Positions 44,301 through 57,473 of a stretch of 64,000 bases of DNA are shown one piece after another. The notes beneath the pieces are model-generated. The model saw nothing but the letters and a program-made list of their open reading frames with translations, had not been told where the DNA came from and searched no databases. The position numbers and the translations under genes were made by a program. This stretch comes from Pleodorina starrii. Lineage: Eukaryota > Chlorophyta > Chlorophyceae > Chlamydomonadales > Volvocaceae. Position 1 is the first letter of the stretch. Each line of letters begins with the position of its first letter. The stretch spans positions 1,610,501 through 1,674,500 of the forward strand of contig BRXU01000012.1 in assembly GCA_030267565.1 (NCBI GenBank). The letters are read 5' to 3'.

Positions 44301-47300
44301 TTCTCCACGAGTGCCTTCAGCCAGGGGGCGGTGAACCAGACGGGCAGCTCCCAGGGGTAGGGCTGGCTGCAGCCACTGCTGCTGCTGCTGGTGGCGGCGG
44401 CGCTGCTGGCGCTGCTCAGACGCACCCTGTCGGCTCGAAGCACCACCAGTTGCCCCAGCTGCTGCGGCTTGAGCAGCGACACGGCCAGGGCCGCGCCGTC
44501 TGGCCCCATTGTCCCAAACACAGCCGTCCACACGTCCTCCGGCACGCTGGCCAGGCAGCTGCATCGGCGCGCTACCCACAACAGGTGCAGCGCTCGCAGC
44601 ACGCCACCATCGCCTTGCCCGTCGTGGGCCGAGAGCGTCGCCCCACAGCAGCCCACGAGACCGGCGGCAGCGGCCGTCGCCAGGGCCCCGAGGCCCCGCC
44701 GCAGCAGCGCCAGGGCTGCTTCGGGGACATCACAACCGTTGACCTCAAGGCCGTAGCAAACCGACGCCAGGTCCATGATGGACGGTTTCCCCCAGCCGGG
44801 TCCATCCTCGCTGCCATCGGAGCCAGCGGCTTCACGCCGCGATACAGGTGCCGACAGTGTCGCAGGTGATCCTGCGGCCGCTCGAGGCGGTGGTGTCTGA
44901 AACACCAGGCGCCGCCCCACCTCCGCCAGCAGCTGCTGCTGCCACCAGCCCCTGGGCGCCAGATCGGGGCCCACTTGCGTGGCGTAGCTGCACAGCAGGC
45001 CCAGCTGGCGCCAGGATACATGGCCCAGGGATGTCACGGAGGAAGAAGGGCAGGCGGAGGAGGACGGTGTGGACGCCACGAGCAGCCCCTCTCGGAGGCG
45101 GCTCAGGAGGGCTCGGATGGGCGTGCACGGCAGCGCCGGCAGCAACACCTGCCGCAGCCCAAACTCCAGGTCGGGCCATGCAGCGAGGAGTCCTTGAGAC
45201 TCTTGTGACGACCAGGTGGACAGCCGAGAGCGGCACGGGTTGGGTGATGCGGGCGGGGCGGCGGCCGGTGGCGAACCCGCCATGGCCGGCTCCACCGCCG
45301 ATGCCACCACAGCCGTGGCCGTGAGCTGCGCAGCGCTCACTCCCGGAGCGACTGTGAGCAACACGAGGCTGAGCTCGAGAGGGCGTAGCCGTATTCCCGC
45401 AGCTCGTGCGGCGTGCAGAAGCTCGGCCCACTCGTCCTGAGATGCTGCTGCGCCTGGGGATGGGGTGCTGTCGCTGTCGCCATCGACTGCTTCGGTGGGC
45501 CGCTGTCGCTGCTGCTGCTGGTCTCGGCAGGCTTCCCAAGCGAGGTCAAGTAAGGACTTGTGGACATAGTCGACGACCAGCGCCATCGCCAGTGTGCCAA
45601 CGTCGTCCGAATCCGTGGGCGAGTCCCGCACGTGCGACACCCACCGCAGTAAGTCCAGCAGCATGGCCGGTGCGGGCAGCAAGGGGGCAGCACTACCGGC
45701 GCTACCGGCTTCAGCTCCGGTATGGCTGCTGCCGCCTGGGCCGTAACGGACGCTCGCCCCGCGGCTGAGCAGCAAACCCTGCATTACGACATGTGCATGC
45801 AGCCGGGCAAAGGGAACCAAGGTGAGTACATTGCGTCAACCAGCTCCGCCAAGTTGTCGGCCGTGATTGGCTCTCTCCTCTCTGCTAGAGCCGCAGCCCC
45901 AGGTAAGCAACCATCGCAGCCTCTGGCGGTCAGAATCAACAGCAACAGTACATGCGGCTCGTCCAAGCAGCGTAGGAGCTGCCGTAGGCTAACAACACTA
46001 TAACAGAGCACCGTTGCATGTTTATTGTGACACACGAGATACACAGACCCCGGGCGAGCGTGGCCAGGCGAACCAGCAACTAACACCGGCAACATCGTTC
46101 CTGGTCTGATCCGACACCCACCTGGGCACGCACGCAAGCCGCACACCCACCTGAGCACATTCATGAAGCCAGTCTGGTGACACGCTCGGCAGCCGGTGCG
46201 CCAGGGCCGCCACTACCAACACCAGCTGCTCAGGCCGCGAGAAGTCTGCGGGCGCGTCACCCCTGCGTGTGCGCTCCTCGAGCTGCTCCCACAGCTGCTC
46301 CCATGCGGCCTCCGCTGCCACCGACAGCAACTGCTGCTCCTGCAGATGCTGGTGCCGCTGCTCCTGCTGGCGCCGCCTCTGTTTGCGCAGCGCGTTTTGC
46401 CGCAGCGCATGAGCACCACCGAGCAGCAGCCCCAGGTGGCACGAGCCATCAACATCGTTTGGCGGCATTGGCGGCGACTTGGGACGGCTGCGGTCCCCGA
46501 TGGTGGGACAGCCCCTGCTGCAGCAGCTGTTGTTGGCCAGAAGCAGCAGCTTCTCCAGGAATTCCGGCTCTGGTGCGGCACGCAGCAGCGCCAGAACCTC
46601 CGCGGTGCCCGCGAGGCCCTCCAGTGGCAAGGAGCCCAGGAGCTGCTGCAAGGTTGCCGTGTACTGCACCACCCAGGCTGCCGGCGGACGCAGCCCCAAT
46701 AAGGCCAGCTGCCGGCCAGCCAGAACCAGTTGCTCGGGCTGCTCAGACCAGGTCTGAGGGGAAGGGGCAAGCAAGTGCGGCAGATGATTACGGTCATGAG
46801 GAGGAGACACGGGTGATGGGGGAAGCCGGTGCGATTGCCCAGGGGGGACGAAAAGGCCTTTCAGAGCTTTCTGTCATGGCACAGCAATGGGCGATGGGCT
46901 GCACCGCGCGTGGAGCTCAAAAACGCGCAGTGCAGCCCGAGGGAAGTCGCTGCTTCACAAGTCCACCACACGTCTGGAGCTCTGAACCCACCATCATTGC
47001 GGGCTCCCGCAGCAGCGTGGCCGCCAATGCGTTGAGCACAAGCCCCCTGGCGGAGGCCAGGTATACCTCGGGGCTCCGAACCGGCTGCTGCTGCTGGCAC
47101 CGCAGCGCCGCCATCACCGCCTCATCCGTGCCGTCATGACCGCTGCTGCTGCCATTGCCGTTGATCATAACCTCCATCTCCCTAAACACCTCCCCCTCCT
47201 CTCCCACAACCCCCTGTTGCGCTATTTCCTCCACTTCCGCCAGGCTGCACAGTAAGACCAGCAGCATGTCGCCGTCACTGTCGCTATTGTCAAGCGCCCT

Positions 47301-50300
47301 TGCGGCGGCATGGAAGAGCTGCGCCAGCCAGGGACTGGACGGCCGATGCTGAAGCGCGGTGCAGGCGGCCAGCAGGGAGGTGAGACCCGCGGGCGGGCAG
47401 CAGCCCAGGCTGGGCGCCGCGGACTCCAACATGAAGTCGAGGAGCATCCGCGCATCCTCTATTTCGCCGATCTGGAGCTGAAGCTGCATCTGCAGCTGCT
47501 GCTGGCAGCCATAATGCGATGGCTTGTCGTCCATGCCATCATTGGGGATAACGGCGGCGGGTGTGGTGGCGGTTACAGCCAGGCCCTGGGCCAGGGCCTG
47601 AGGTCCTCGCCATCCCAGCTCCACGAATAGGCCCTGAGCCGCCCTGGAGATGTGTTCCGCGGAGGGGCTGAGGTCCAGAAGGTGCTCCACGGCCGGGAGC
47701 ACGAGCACCGCGACCCGTGGGTCAGTGACGTCCTGGGGGCGGCAGGGGGGGAAACATGCACCATGGTTGCATGTGGTGTAGCTGCACGAGGGACGGCGCA
47801 TCGCCATAGGAGCCCCACACTGATTGCATCATGCCATGTCAGGTATGCTGTGGCTGGTCAAGTTTCGTTCGCACGGGAGCGAGCCAATGTCGCATGGGGG
47901 CGCCGATGATGTGGATGGTGAGAGTGAACCAGTACCAGTATGATCCCGTGCAGGTGGCTATCTATCGCCTGCGCTCACCAGCACGGACACTCCCTCGGGG
48001 CGCTGCATTCCACCGTGGTCCGCCACGAGCCGCAGGGCACGGCTAGCCGCCAGCAGCAGTGCCGACATGTGGCCGGGGTTCCGGCAGTGCAGCGACAGGG
48101 CCCTCTCCAGCAGGTCGCGGATTGCCTGCACGCGGTGCACACGGACGCAATCAGGAGCAGCGTCAGGGCTGGTTGCAAACACCGGTAGCGTGTGAGGGCT
48201 GCTGCCGCTGTCTCGAGGTGCCAGCCTGGGGAGGGGCGACGCGCGCTCAGAACAGAGCGGTGGGGCGGCTGAGCGGTAGTTGCTTCACGCGGCACTGGGC
48301 AGCCACCACAGAGGTGCACACCCATGAGGTACGCCGCGCTCGCGCCAGCGGATACCGTATTCAGTCTTTAATGCACACCCATCCGTCTGAGCCAGGCTCC
48401 ACCAGCTGTCTGCAAACGCCTCGTCATGCCCGGCTGCGTCCCGATTGGGGTTGCCGCTCAGAAGACTCGAAATCAGACGGGCTGGCCCCCATCTCCATTT
48501 CTCGCCCGCCTAACCTGTGCATGCACGTGTGCTGCATCGCCAAGCACCCGATCCCTTACTGGCAGACACTGCGCACGCGGAAAACGCCCAAGCGCTCCGA
48601 CCTTACGGTACTTGGATGCACCGCAGCGGCCACACCTGACAGAGTTCCGGTGCCGCCGCCACCCACGCGGGCCTGTCCACAAACAGCCCTAGCAGTATGG
48701 ATGCCGTACTCTCGTCCAAGCCGTTGAAACGCCGGGAAGACCAGTCGATCAGCGCTCGGGCGTACAGCTCGGGGCTGTCCAGTCCCTGGCGCATACGTGC
48801 CAACGGCAGCAGCACGCCCTCCCGCAGCAGTGCCGGCGTCATGACCGCAACCGCCGTCGTCGCCGCCTCTGCCGTCGGTACCGGCAGGGCACCGTTGATG
48901 CCTTCCTCATCCCTGAAATTGCAGCCGCCACCTTCCATAAGTTGCGCTGCAGGTCCCGAAGCAGCTGCAGGGCCCTGCACACACAACCAAGGTAAGCAAG
49001 CCGCATGCGGTTGGCCAGCCCTGTGGGCCACCCCTGCCTCGGGTACCGTGTCAGTTCCGGCGGTTTGCGCACCCATCCCACCCCATCCCAACCCCACCTG
49101 AGCGTCTCGTCTTGACATCAGCAGCTCCAATCGCTGCTGCTTCCGAAGCTGGACGGCTGACGGCGGCGCTGGCACTGCGGGCGGCGGCGACGCCAGCACG
49201 CGCCGCTCCACCACTTCCTGCAGCGCCGCCAGGCGCTCAGAGGGAAAGGGCACGCCCCAGCGCGCGCACTCCTGCAGCAACCCGCACAGCAGCCCCGACG
49301 GCGCCTTCTGGAGACTCTGCGGCTCCCGCATGAACGCCGTAAGCACGGCGGATAACGTCTGCTGTGCTCCGGGCTGAAGTTCCTCGCCCTCATCCTCGCC
49401 CTCACCCTCCGCATGCTCCTCTCCCCGACTGACGCCCTCGCTGGAGGCGCAGGGGTCACGAGCCGTCGATGCTTTCCGCAGCGAGACAGAGCTTCTCAGC
49501 CTTTGGATCGTCTCCGCGCTGAGGGCTTCCAGGAACACGGCCGGAGGTGGGGGCAGCGGAGCGGCGCGAGCGGCCGCCAACCCCTCCGCGACATGCGCCA
49601 GGCCCGACAGTGACATCGGGCCCAGATGAGCCCGTACGGTGGCCGTGTACTGCTCAAGCCAGGTCGGCGATGGCCGCAGCCCCAGCTGCCGCAGCCGGAA
49701 GCCCACGAGCGCCAATGTGTCAGGCCGCTTGGACAGAGCCTGGTCGGGTCGGGTGGGCATCACCGGGGCAAACCTTGGAGGCAGTAAGGAAAGCGAAATG
49801 GTGCCTGCAGTGCTGACCGCGCCACCACTGTGTCAGCCCCCATGCCGTTCACCATGCCCCACCCTGACGCACAACATCGTGAAAGCGGGGCGCAAGGTGG
49901 AAGTGGCACGGCACGGCACGCGCGTACCACAGCCCCCTTCCCAAGATCCAAACCCTACCCCGAACACAACCCACCGCCAGTACGGCCTCCTCCGCCATCT
50001 TGGTTGCAAGGGCCGTCACCAGCGCCACCCGGGCCGCCACCGCGCCTTTCTGTTCTCCTTCTCCCTCCGTACGATCCCTGAGCGGCGCTACTGTCGCAGC
50101 TGCACAGCTCCCGGGGGGCACACCGCCGCCACCCAGCCCACCAACACTTCCACCAAGCGCCAGCACACGCGCGGGGTGCGGTTGTTGAACGCAGTCGTTG
50201 TCCTCCAGCCGCACCAAGCTGTCCAATAAGCCCATAATCAGCAGTGCAAGTCCTGCACCTTCATCTTGGCCATCCTCACGGCCCTCACCGCCGTCAGCAG

Positions 50301-53300
50301 GGGCCGGAAGGCTGCTGCTGCTGCTGCCCGTCAGTGCCGCAGTCGCTGCTGTGTAGAGGCTCTCCAGCCAGGGTTCGGGCGGCCGGTGCTGCAGGACGGA
50401 GCATGCGGCCAGCAGGTAGCCGTAGCCCTGAAGACTGCAGCTCTGAAGTCTGGGGGCAGCAGCATCCAGCATCCGGGCAAGCAACGTGTGCGCTGTGGCA
50501 GCCGCCGCCGCCTCCACCGCCGCTGGCAGCACCAGCTGGTTGCATCCAGCGGCAGGAGCAGCATTGGCCGTTCCGGAGGAAGGTCCTCGCCATCCCAGCT
50601 CCACGAATAGGCCCTGAGCCGCCCTGGAGATGTGTTCCGCGGAGGGGCTGAGGTCCAGAAGGTGCTCCACGGCCGGGAGCACGAGCACCGCGACCCGTGG
50701 GTCAGTGACGTTCTGGGGGCGGCAGGGGGCGGAACATGCAACCATGGTTCATTCAGCAGTGGCGGGGCCACAAGAGTAAAAGCAGAATCTGAGGATATCT
50801 GAGGCCGCTATCCGCAGTTATGACACGGCTCATTTGTTTCGAGTCTGCGCAGGTCAGGGTATGGGTGGGACTTGGTTCCGGTGCGTGTCGCGTGCACGCG
50901 CCCTGCATCCGGCCACCTGACCGTACCGACGAGAGCTTTTCCAGCAGCCCCAGCCAGCCATCACTCTCTGCGTCTCTCAACCTGGCAAGGGTCCGGCACG
51001 CACATCGGTCAGCCGGAATATGCTCACCAGTATAGAGGTGCCCGCCGGCCCCGACAGCCTCCCGGCCCTGGACCCGCTGCAGTGAGCTGCGACGCGCAAT
51101 GCCCGGCTGGCTGCCAGCAGCAGCGCCGACAGATCCGCCGGATCGACACAACGCAGCCCCTCGCGCAAGGCCCTCTCCAGCAGCAGGCGTACAGCCTGCG
51201 TGAAGAAAGCGCAGGCAAATGCTTCGTATGATAGCAATGGAGCATGCATGATTGCATGTACCTTGATCACGGGGCAGGAAACGGCCAGAAAGGCTCATTG
51301 TCAGTCTTGGTGCCTGGGCCGGGCCCTAAGCCCTGACAATAGGATATCGCCATGATTATGACCAGCCTGAAAGGCGGTACTGACTGCGCAGCGCCGCACC
51401 CCCGTGTCCCCATTCGGTTGCGACACAACACGGTGGACTGCGAACCCAACGTAACAGCACTGCAACACTGCACGCCAACAGTGCGTCTGCCGATGTCGGC
51501 ATGGTTCGCGTGTTCGCTCCACGCACAAACCTGCAGTAGCTGCGCCTCAGCTTCCCAGGCGCCGCCGCTGCGCGCGTATGAGTTGAGCAGTGCGGTTGCC
51601 GTAAGCTCGCCCAGGCCCTCGAAGTCCCGGCGCGCCCAGTCGCACAGCGCCAGTGCATACAGCTCGGGCGAGTCGAAGCCCTGGCGCAGGCGTGCCAGCG
51701 GCAGCAGCACGCCGTGAAGGAGCTGGGCCAGCGTCATGACGGGAACACCATTCCGGCCCTCATCACCGCCGTTACCACAGCCCACGTCCGCGGCGATCGC
51801 CTGCAAGGAGGCCGCATGGGGTCGTTGTGAGTATCATGGGTTGACAAGAGTCACAGCCCCGCGTGTTGACCTCCTGGCGGCACAGCGCCATTCGTTGCCC
51901 AGGGTGCCCGGGTTCGGTGGGCCTGCGAGTGCGCAGCCCGCCTTAGCTGCCTCCCTCAGCAGCAAGCCCCACCCCGCTGGTTGGTCGAGCCCCGCACGGA
52001 CCTTGGCCCCCACTGACAGGCCCCAGAGCGCCGCCGCCGGCAGCGCTGCCAGCACTCGCCGCTCCGCCAGCTCTTTCAGCCTCGCCAGGCGCTCGGGGGG
52101 GAAGGGCACACGCAGCTGCTCGCAGGTCCGCAGCAGCCCGCAGATCAGCTCCGTCGAGGCCTCGTGCAGACCGACGCCGCTGCCGTCGTCGCCGCCGGCG
52201 GCCGCCCCGACCAGCATGTGTACGAGCACTGCTGCTGCATCGCGCCCCTTGTCGCCGCCACCATTGCCGCGGCCGCCGCCGTAGCAGCATCCAGTGGCAG
52301 CTGCGATGGCCTTGGCCCAGGCTGTGGACCACTGGTGCTGATGTGGTTGTTGGGGCTGCGGGTCGTCATCACTCGGGTCCGCGGGGCTCTGGCTGTGGCT
52401 CCGGCTGTGCAGCGCCTGCAGGGCTTCAGCGACGAACTGCCTGGAGGGCGTGTGGCCCATGCCGGCCAGGGCCGCGAGCACCTGCATCGCAAATTGACAG
52501 CCGCTCGTGGCATACCGGTACATCTATGCGACGTACACACCCCGCTTCAGGCTCAGCTTCACGGCTGTCGGATGGACCCGGCGTGTGGTGAGGGAATGAG
52601 GGTACGTCCCCTAATCCAGCGCCCCCATGCCCGCAAGCCCTCGTCTCTTACCCGCGGCACTTGGCATGGCTCCAAGTGTCCAATGCGCGCTGCCAGCGCC
52701 GCTTCCGCCATGCTCCCCAGATGCCGCCCGGCCGACGCCGCCGCGGCCTCCCCTTTGCACAGCCGTGCCGCCGCGATCCGCACCAACAGCTCCACAAGGT
52801 CCCCATCGCCCATCCCCTGAAACCGGACCTGGCGCTTCTGGCGCTGCTGCTGATGGGGTTGCAGCTGCTGCTGCTGGTGTTGCTGCTGCTGCTGGTGGTG
52901 GTGTTGGCCTCCCTCGTCTCGCCACTGCCGTAGCTGTGGCTGCTGCTGTTGTTGGGCGAGCCTGCCCAATGTGCCCAGCGCCTCAAGCTGCGCCTTGAAT
53001 CTTCGGTACTCCAAGTCGGCGGTAGCGACTGCCCTCAAGATGTCTTTCACTGCATGCACCGCCTCGGGGCCCATGGCCCGCAGCACACTCCGCGCCTCCT
53101 CTGCCGTCCAATCGCCCCGGCAACAACCCCCGCCACCTCCACCAGAGCAGGCGCCACATAAACAGTCCGCGGCGGCTGCAGCTGGAGGGCCCACCGCTGC
53201 CTCGCCCTCCCCCCTATTGCTGAGCCTTCTCTCACTGCTGCCGGACAGCCTCGCGCTGCACAGCCATGTCCCTCCAAGCGCTGGTGCCAGTGGATGCGCC

Positions 53301-55761
53301 TGCTTTTCCGCCTGCGTCGCTGCCTCCATCAGCGTCTGCGCCTGTGCCTGCGTCAGTGGCTGCGCCTTCGCCTGCTGTGCCTGCCGATGCAGCAGCGCCT
53401 CCAGCTGCCGATCAAGCCCGCCCAGCTGCTCCTGAAGAGCCGCCAGGCGAGCCGCCGCAGCGACCGCCGCCTGCGCCCGCAGCACCAACACCGCGGCACG
53501 CGCCAGCCAGGGCCTGTCGGGGCGCGGCAATCGGGGGTGGGCGCTGCACCAACACACCAGGAGGCGGGACAGCGAGGCCAGATCCAGTTCGGCTGTGTCC
53601 ATCACCGCCGGCACTGCCGCCATGCCGACAGCAGCCGACCAGGCGGTGGAGGGTGCGGTGCGGGCCTGGGCCCAGCGTCCCCAGCTGTTGCTGTTGTTTT
53701 TCTTGCTGCTGCTGACAGCGACAGCGCTGCCGCTGCCACTTGCGGAACAGGTCGCGCTGGCTGCTGCAGCGCCTGCAGATGGCGGCTTGGAGTGCTCCCA
53801 CTGGGATGTGCCGTTCTCGCGGGGCACACCACCGATGTCGCTGACCTCCTCGCTGCGAACAAAAGCCGGTAGTGCGGTAGGGGTGGTGGGATGGGATGGG
53901 ATGGGATGGGGGAAGCCGCCGTGAGTTCCCTTAGGCGGCCGAAGGGGGCACTGGACGGGCCCACCACAAGGGTCATGCTTGCCTCAGATCTCCCCGCCTC
54001 ACCCCGCCACCCCTCTCCTTTCTCTGTCTTGGTTCCCCAATGCCCCTCGTCCCCCGCAACCCCTTTTTCCCCAGGCTGCAGTGATGCGGCTCCTCACCCA
54101 AGTTTGTACGGCAGAACTGCCGCCACCAGTCGGCTAATGCGGCACACGCAGGCGCCGATGAACTGCGGCGGCGCTGCCACGCCGTACATGGCGAGGACCT
54201 CCACCGCCTCGGCCAGCGCCCACATGTCCGCCTGCTCCAGCCGCGCCGCCAGCCGCTCCCCGCCCACTACCACGGAATGCAGGTACTTGGACGCCTCCTG
54301 CAGCACTGGCGGCGGGAACGCACGGCCGCGTGCTGCCGCATCTGTTGCCAGCTGCTTAAGGCATCGGAAGGCGCCACAGAGCTTTCCAAGCGGCACGGCT
54401 GCCAGCTTGTCCGCGGCCGTGGCCGCGGGCACGAGCCGCGCCGCGATATCGGACACGACCCGCGGGTCGGTGGCCGGCGGCCATCCCAGCGCCGGCAGCA
54501 CCACCGCCAGGCTATCCAGCGCCGCCGTCACCTTCTTGTACGACATCAACCACCGGCCGCTGTGCAGCTCATGGAGGATGTCGCGCACGGCGTGCTGCAA
54601 GTGTGCAAGTGTGCAAGTATGAGGCAGGTGTCCAAATCGCAGCACGCGCAAGGACGGGTACCGTATAGCCGAATTGGTTGTGTGAAGATGAGCGGGGAGC
54701 ATGTGCCAGGCAATCACTACCATGCAAGCGGTGTTAGGGTCGGCAGCTCGGTTCTAGCCCAACGTGAACGATTTGGTGCGCAGTGGACCTCTGCAGAGGA
54801 TTGCCGCCCATCTGGTTTACATGCTAGCCACGGGCTGCAATAGAGCTCTGGATGTGGACGGGTTTGTGTATCCCAAGCTATCGCCTAACCCAGCGCTACG
54901 TTGTCATGTTTGCAACTTTCACACACCTGCCGTACACTCTACGCCCCTTGCCGCACGTACCTGCAGGTCCAGTAGCTCGCCTCCTCCCGGGGCCGGGGCC
55001 AGGGCCGGACCAATACCACAGCCATCCCGGCCGTAAGCCACCAAGCTGAGATGGGACACCACGGGTACCGATAACAACACGGGTGCTGACGCCGTCACCG
55101 ACGCTACCGCTGGCAACGATGAACCTATCACCGGAGCCGACGCCGTCACCGGCAGTGCAGGCGCCAGGCAGCGTGCTAGGGCGTTGAGTGCCGCCGTGTA
55201 CAGCAGCAGGAGCATGGACTCGCTGCAGCACTCGCGTGCCAGTGCCCGGCTCTCAGCCATCAGGTGCAGTACAGACGAGGTGGAGTGGGTGCGGCCAAGC
55301 TGCTGCACCAGTAGGTCGGTGATGGGAGTGGAGGGCACGGGGCCGGGGCCAAGGGCAAAGCGGGCGCGGGCGCGGGCGAAGGCGGCGGCGGCGGCGGAGG
55401 CGCGGCGGGGCTGCTGTTGCGGTTTGCAGAGCGGTGAAGTGCGGGCGCGGTGAAGTGCCGGCGCGGCGGAGCTCTGCAGGCTGGAGGGTGTGGAGGGTGC
55501 GGCGGTGGCAGCATTGACGGAGGTGGAGGTATGGGCTCTGCTTTGGCGGCAGCCAGATGTACGATGGACGGCGGCAGGTTCCTTAGGTTCGTTGTCTTGG
55601 CATGACATCGCCCAAGTTGGGTTGGGAACTGTGGTTGCCGTCGTGCCTCCCTTGCGCACGGTCGGCCTGGGACTGGCAGAGGTCGCTGAGCAGGCGGCGG
55701 AGGCGGCAACTTGGGATGAAGCCGCCTCGAATGGATTCGACGAAGGGCCCGACCGGGTCAT
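39488..55761 (-). CDS. giant helical-repeat (OPR-like) protein, probably organellar RNA factor
   Basis: Seventeen exons are phased without conflict: 55761-54961, 54594-54098, 53852-52652, 52481-52002, 51800-51531, 51195-51028, 50712-49975, 49739-49098, 48974-48636, 48125-47979, 47732-46992, 46753-46151, 45879-45841, 45778-43913, 43638-42339, 41949-41399, 41035-39488. They total about 3,976 residues. The start (MTRSGPSS) looks like an organelle transit peptide. Helical segments such as LGLRPSPTWLEQYTATVRAH and LGLRPPAAWVVQYTATLQQ fit the OPR pattern (P..W...Y.AT....L..M). Algal OPR proteins stabilise or help translate single chloroplast or mitochondrial mRNAs. Exons 4-7 and 8-11 are two copies of one four-exon module (LLPLARLRQGFDSPELYA, LLLAASRALR, DPRVAVLVLPAVEHLL). 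Exon 3 has long Gln/His runs. Exon 13 (13 codons) and its donor are weak, so two separate genes divided near 45.8 kb are possible. I found no RAP domain. Confidence 0.72.
47605..47732 (-). repeat. near-identical exon start shared by exons 11 and 7
   Basis: The first 128 nt of exon 11 and of exon 7 (50585-50712) are almost identical, as are the Pro-rich intron ends before them, while the rest of these exons has diverged strongly. This looks like local gene conversion between the two modules. Confidence 0.8.
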
Positions 55762-57471
55762 GCCGTCTCCGGAGCTCTGGGCAGCAGGGTCTGTGGCAGT
55801 TGGGAGGTTGACGCTGCTGTGCTCGCCCGGACCTGCCAAAAAGTGTTCATTATTTCGGCATTTCAGCTTTCCGTTCAGAGGCTCAACAAAGGCAAAGTGG
55901 TCGCTGGCTGACCTGTGACCGATGTCGCAACCGGTGGTGGGCCCGGTCAGCGTGTGGTGGACCGACGAACGACGAACGGCGCTTTTGGGTCGGCAAAAAT
56001 TTTCGCAGATCAAACTACTTCAGCACTACGTTGGAACATATTCTTTTGTGGCTCCTCGAGTCAGCCGCATGGCAAAGATCTGCCGCCAGAGCGTCTCTCT
56101 TCCGGGTCGCTACCCTGCTTCGGTGCTTCGTAAAAGCCTCACCTGGCGACTTTTTCCAACACAAAATAGCGCCATATACTTACAGCGGCCGATGCTTGGC
56201 ACCCACGTAAAAATACTGGTAACATTGCTATCGACAGTCTGTTTGTTGGTCAACACGGGTGTAGTCAATCTGGTTGGGTTTCGGGGCGAGAAGTTTGGGA
56301 GTCCCGCGAGTGTCGTTTCGCGACCATCGAGGGCCTTGCCTGCAAGATTTTGTTATTACATTTCGTTCTGTAATTATCATTGCTTATGGTTTTATTTCCA
56401 TTCATAATAGAAGTCCAGGGGTGATGCTGTGATTTCCCGGCATCCGCTCCTGCGTGTACCGCGCACGGCGACACGCACATACAACCTTGCTTAGAGGCCA
56501 CGCACGGGATTAATCAACGTACAGGGGGATTCGACTGACAGGGGAATTCCACTGAGCCGCTTGTCAGGGCTTGTTAGGGCCGAGTTCAAAAATTCTCGCT
56601 CGGGGCGTCGGGCCCGTCGGCTGTCAGCGCACTCTTTCGCGTCCTTCATTACGTATTAGCAAAAAGCAATATGATAGAAATGACGAAAGGTTGCGCGAAG
56701 GCGAAGGGACGGCGAAGAACGTCATGCCCCAGTGGAAACACGACACTTGATTGCCGCCCAAAATTATGTGGACTTGAGTGGAGACAAGCCTGCGCGCGTG
56801 CGTGCGTGCGGCGTGCGTGCGTGCGATCCGTTTGGTTCGGCGGGTCAGTCGGGTGGCGTTGGGTGCAGCAACTCTGCCCAACTGCCGTCTGTCGCCCGGC
56901 CACTCAAGGGGCATACAATTTAAACCTGCCTAATGGCAAATGTGGCTGCCCAAACCGGATCAACCGCAATGCCAGCCAGCATGTGCCAGCATGAACTCTG
57001 ATTTAGTTGAGAACACAAGGTAGGATTCGTCCAGCATTATAGTCAGGGCTATAATGCTGGACGAATCCTACCTTGTGTTCTCAACTAAATCAGGGTTATC
57101 AAATGGACAAATGCCATGCACGTCGTACAGTATGCCGTCCGTGGCTGGCCCCCGTGGCCCGGTGGACACTTGCTCCCAAAGCTCTGAACAACGGCCAAAC
57201 GTGGGCCCCAAACCAGGCGCAATCAACAAATAATATAATGATTATAACGCGTTCTTGTGCTCAGCGTATTATTATGGAATACGTTAGCAACCCTGTACCC
57301 TGTCGGAGTGTCGGTCACCACAACGAACGTCGTCGTTTTCCGTTAGATGTACTTCCGCCCAATCCCAGTTGTTATGAAGCTTGTTCAATTAGCACTGCGT
57401 AGCATTCCCTATCTCCTAAGGCATATATCATAGTACGTTGATCTGAAGTGTCGGAAAGCAAACAAGTCGGT
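55762..57471. other. 5' flank of giant gene; intergenic
   Basis: The frame of the giant gene stays open upstream to 56013, so its start could lie a little higher. The rest holds no recognised gene. It contains the 45-bp hairpin at 56998-57093. Confidence 0.45.
56998..57093. repeat. perfect inverted repeat, 45-bp arms
   Basis: The arms 56998-57042 and 57049-57093 are exact reverse complements around a 6-nt loop. This could be a fold-back element or a small-RNA hairpin precursor. Confidence 0.9.
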
Positions 57472-57473
57472 AT

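Noticed and set aside
45800..45830. Plus-strand splice donor (AAGGTGAGTAC) and coding exon near 45.8 kb
   Set aside because: No matching acceptor or coding frame; it falls inside a minus-strand intron of the giant gene.
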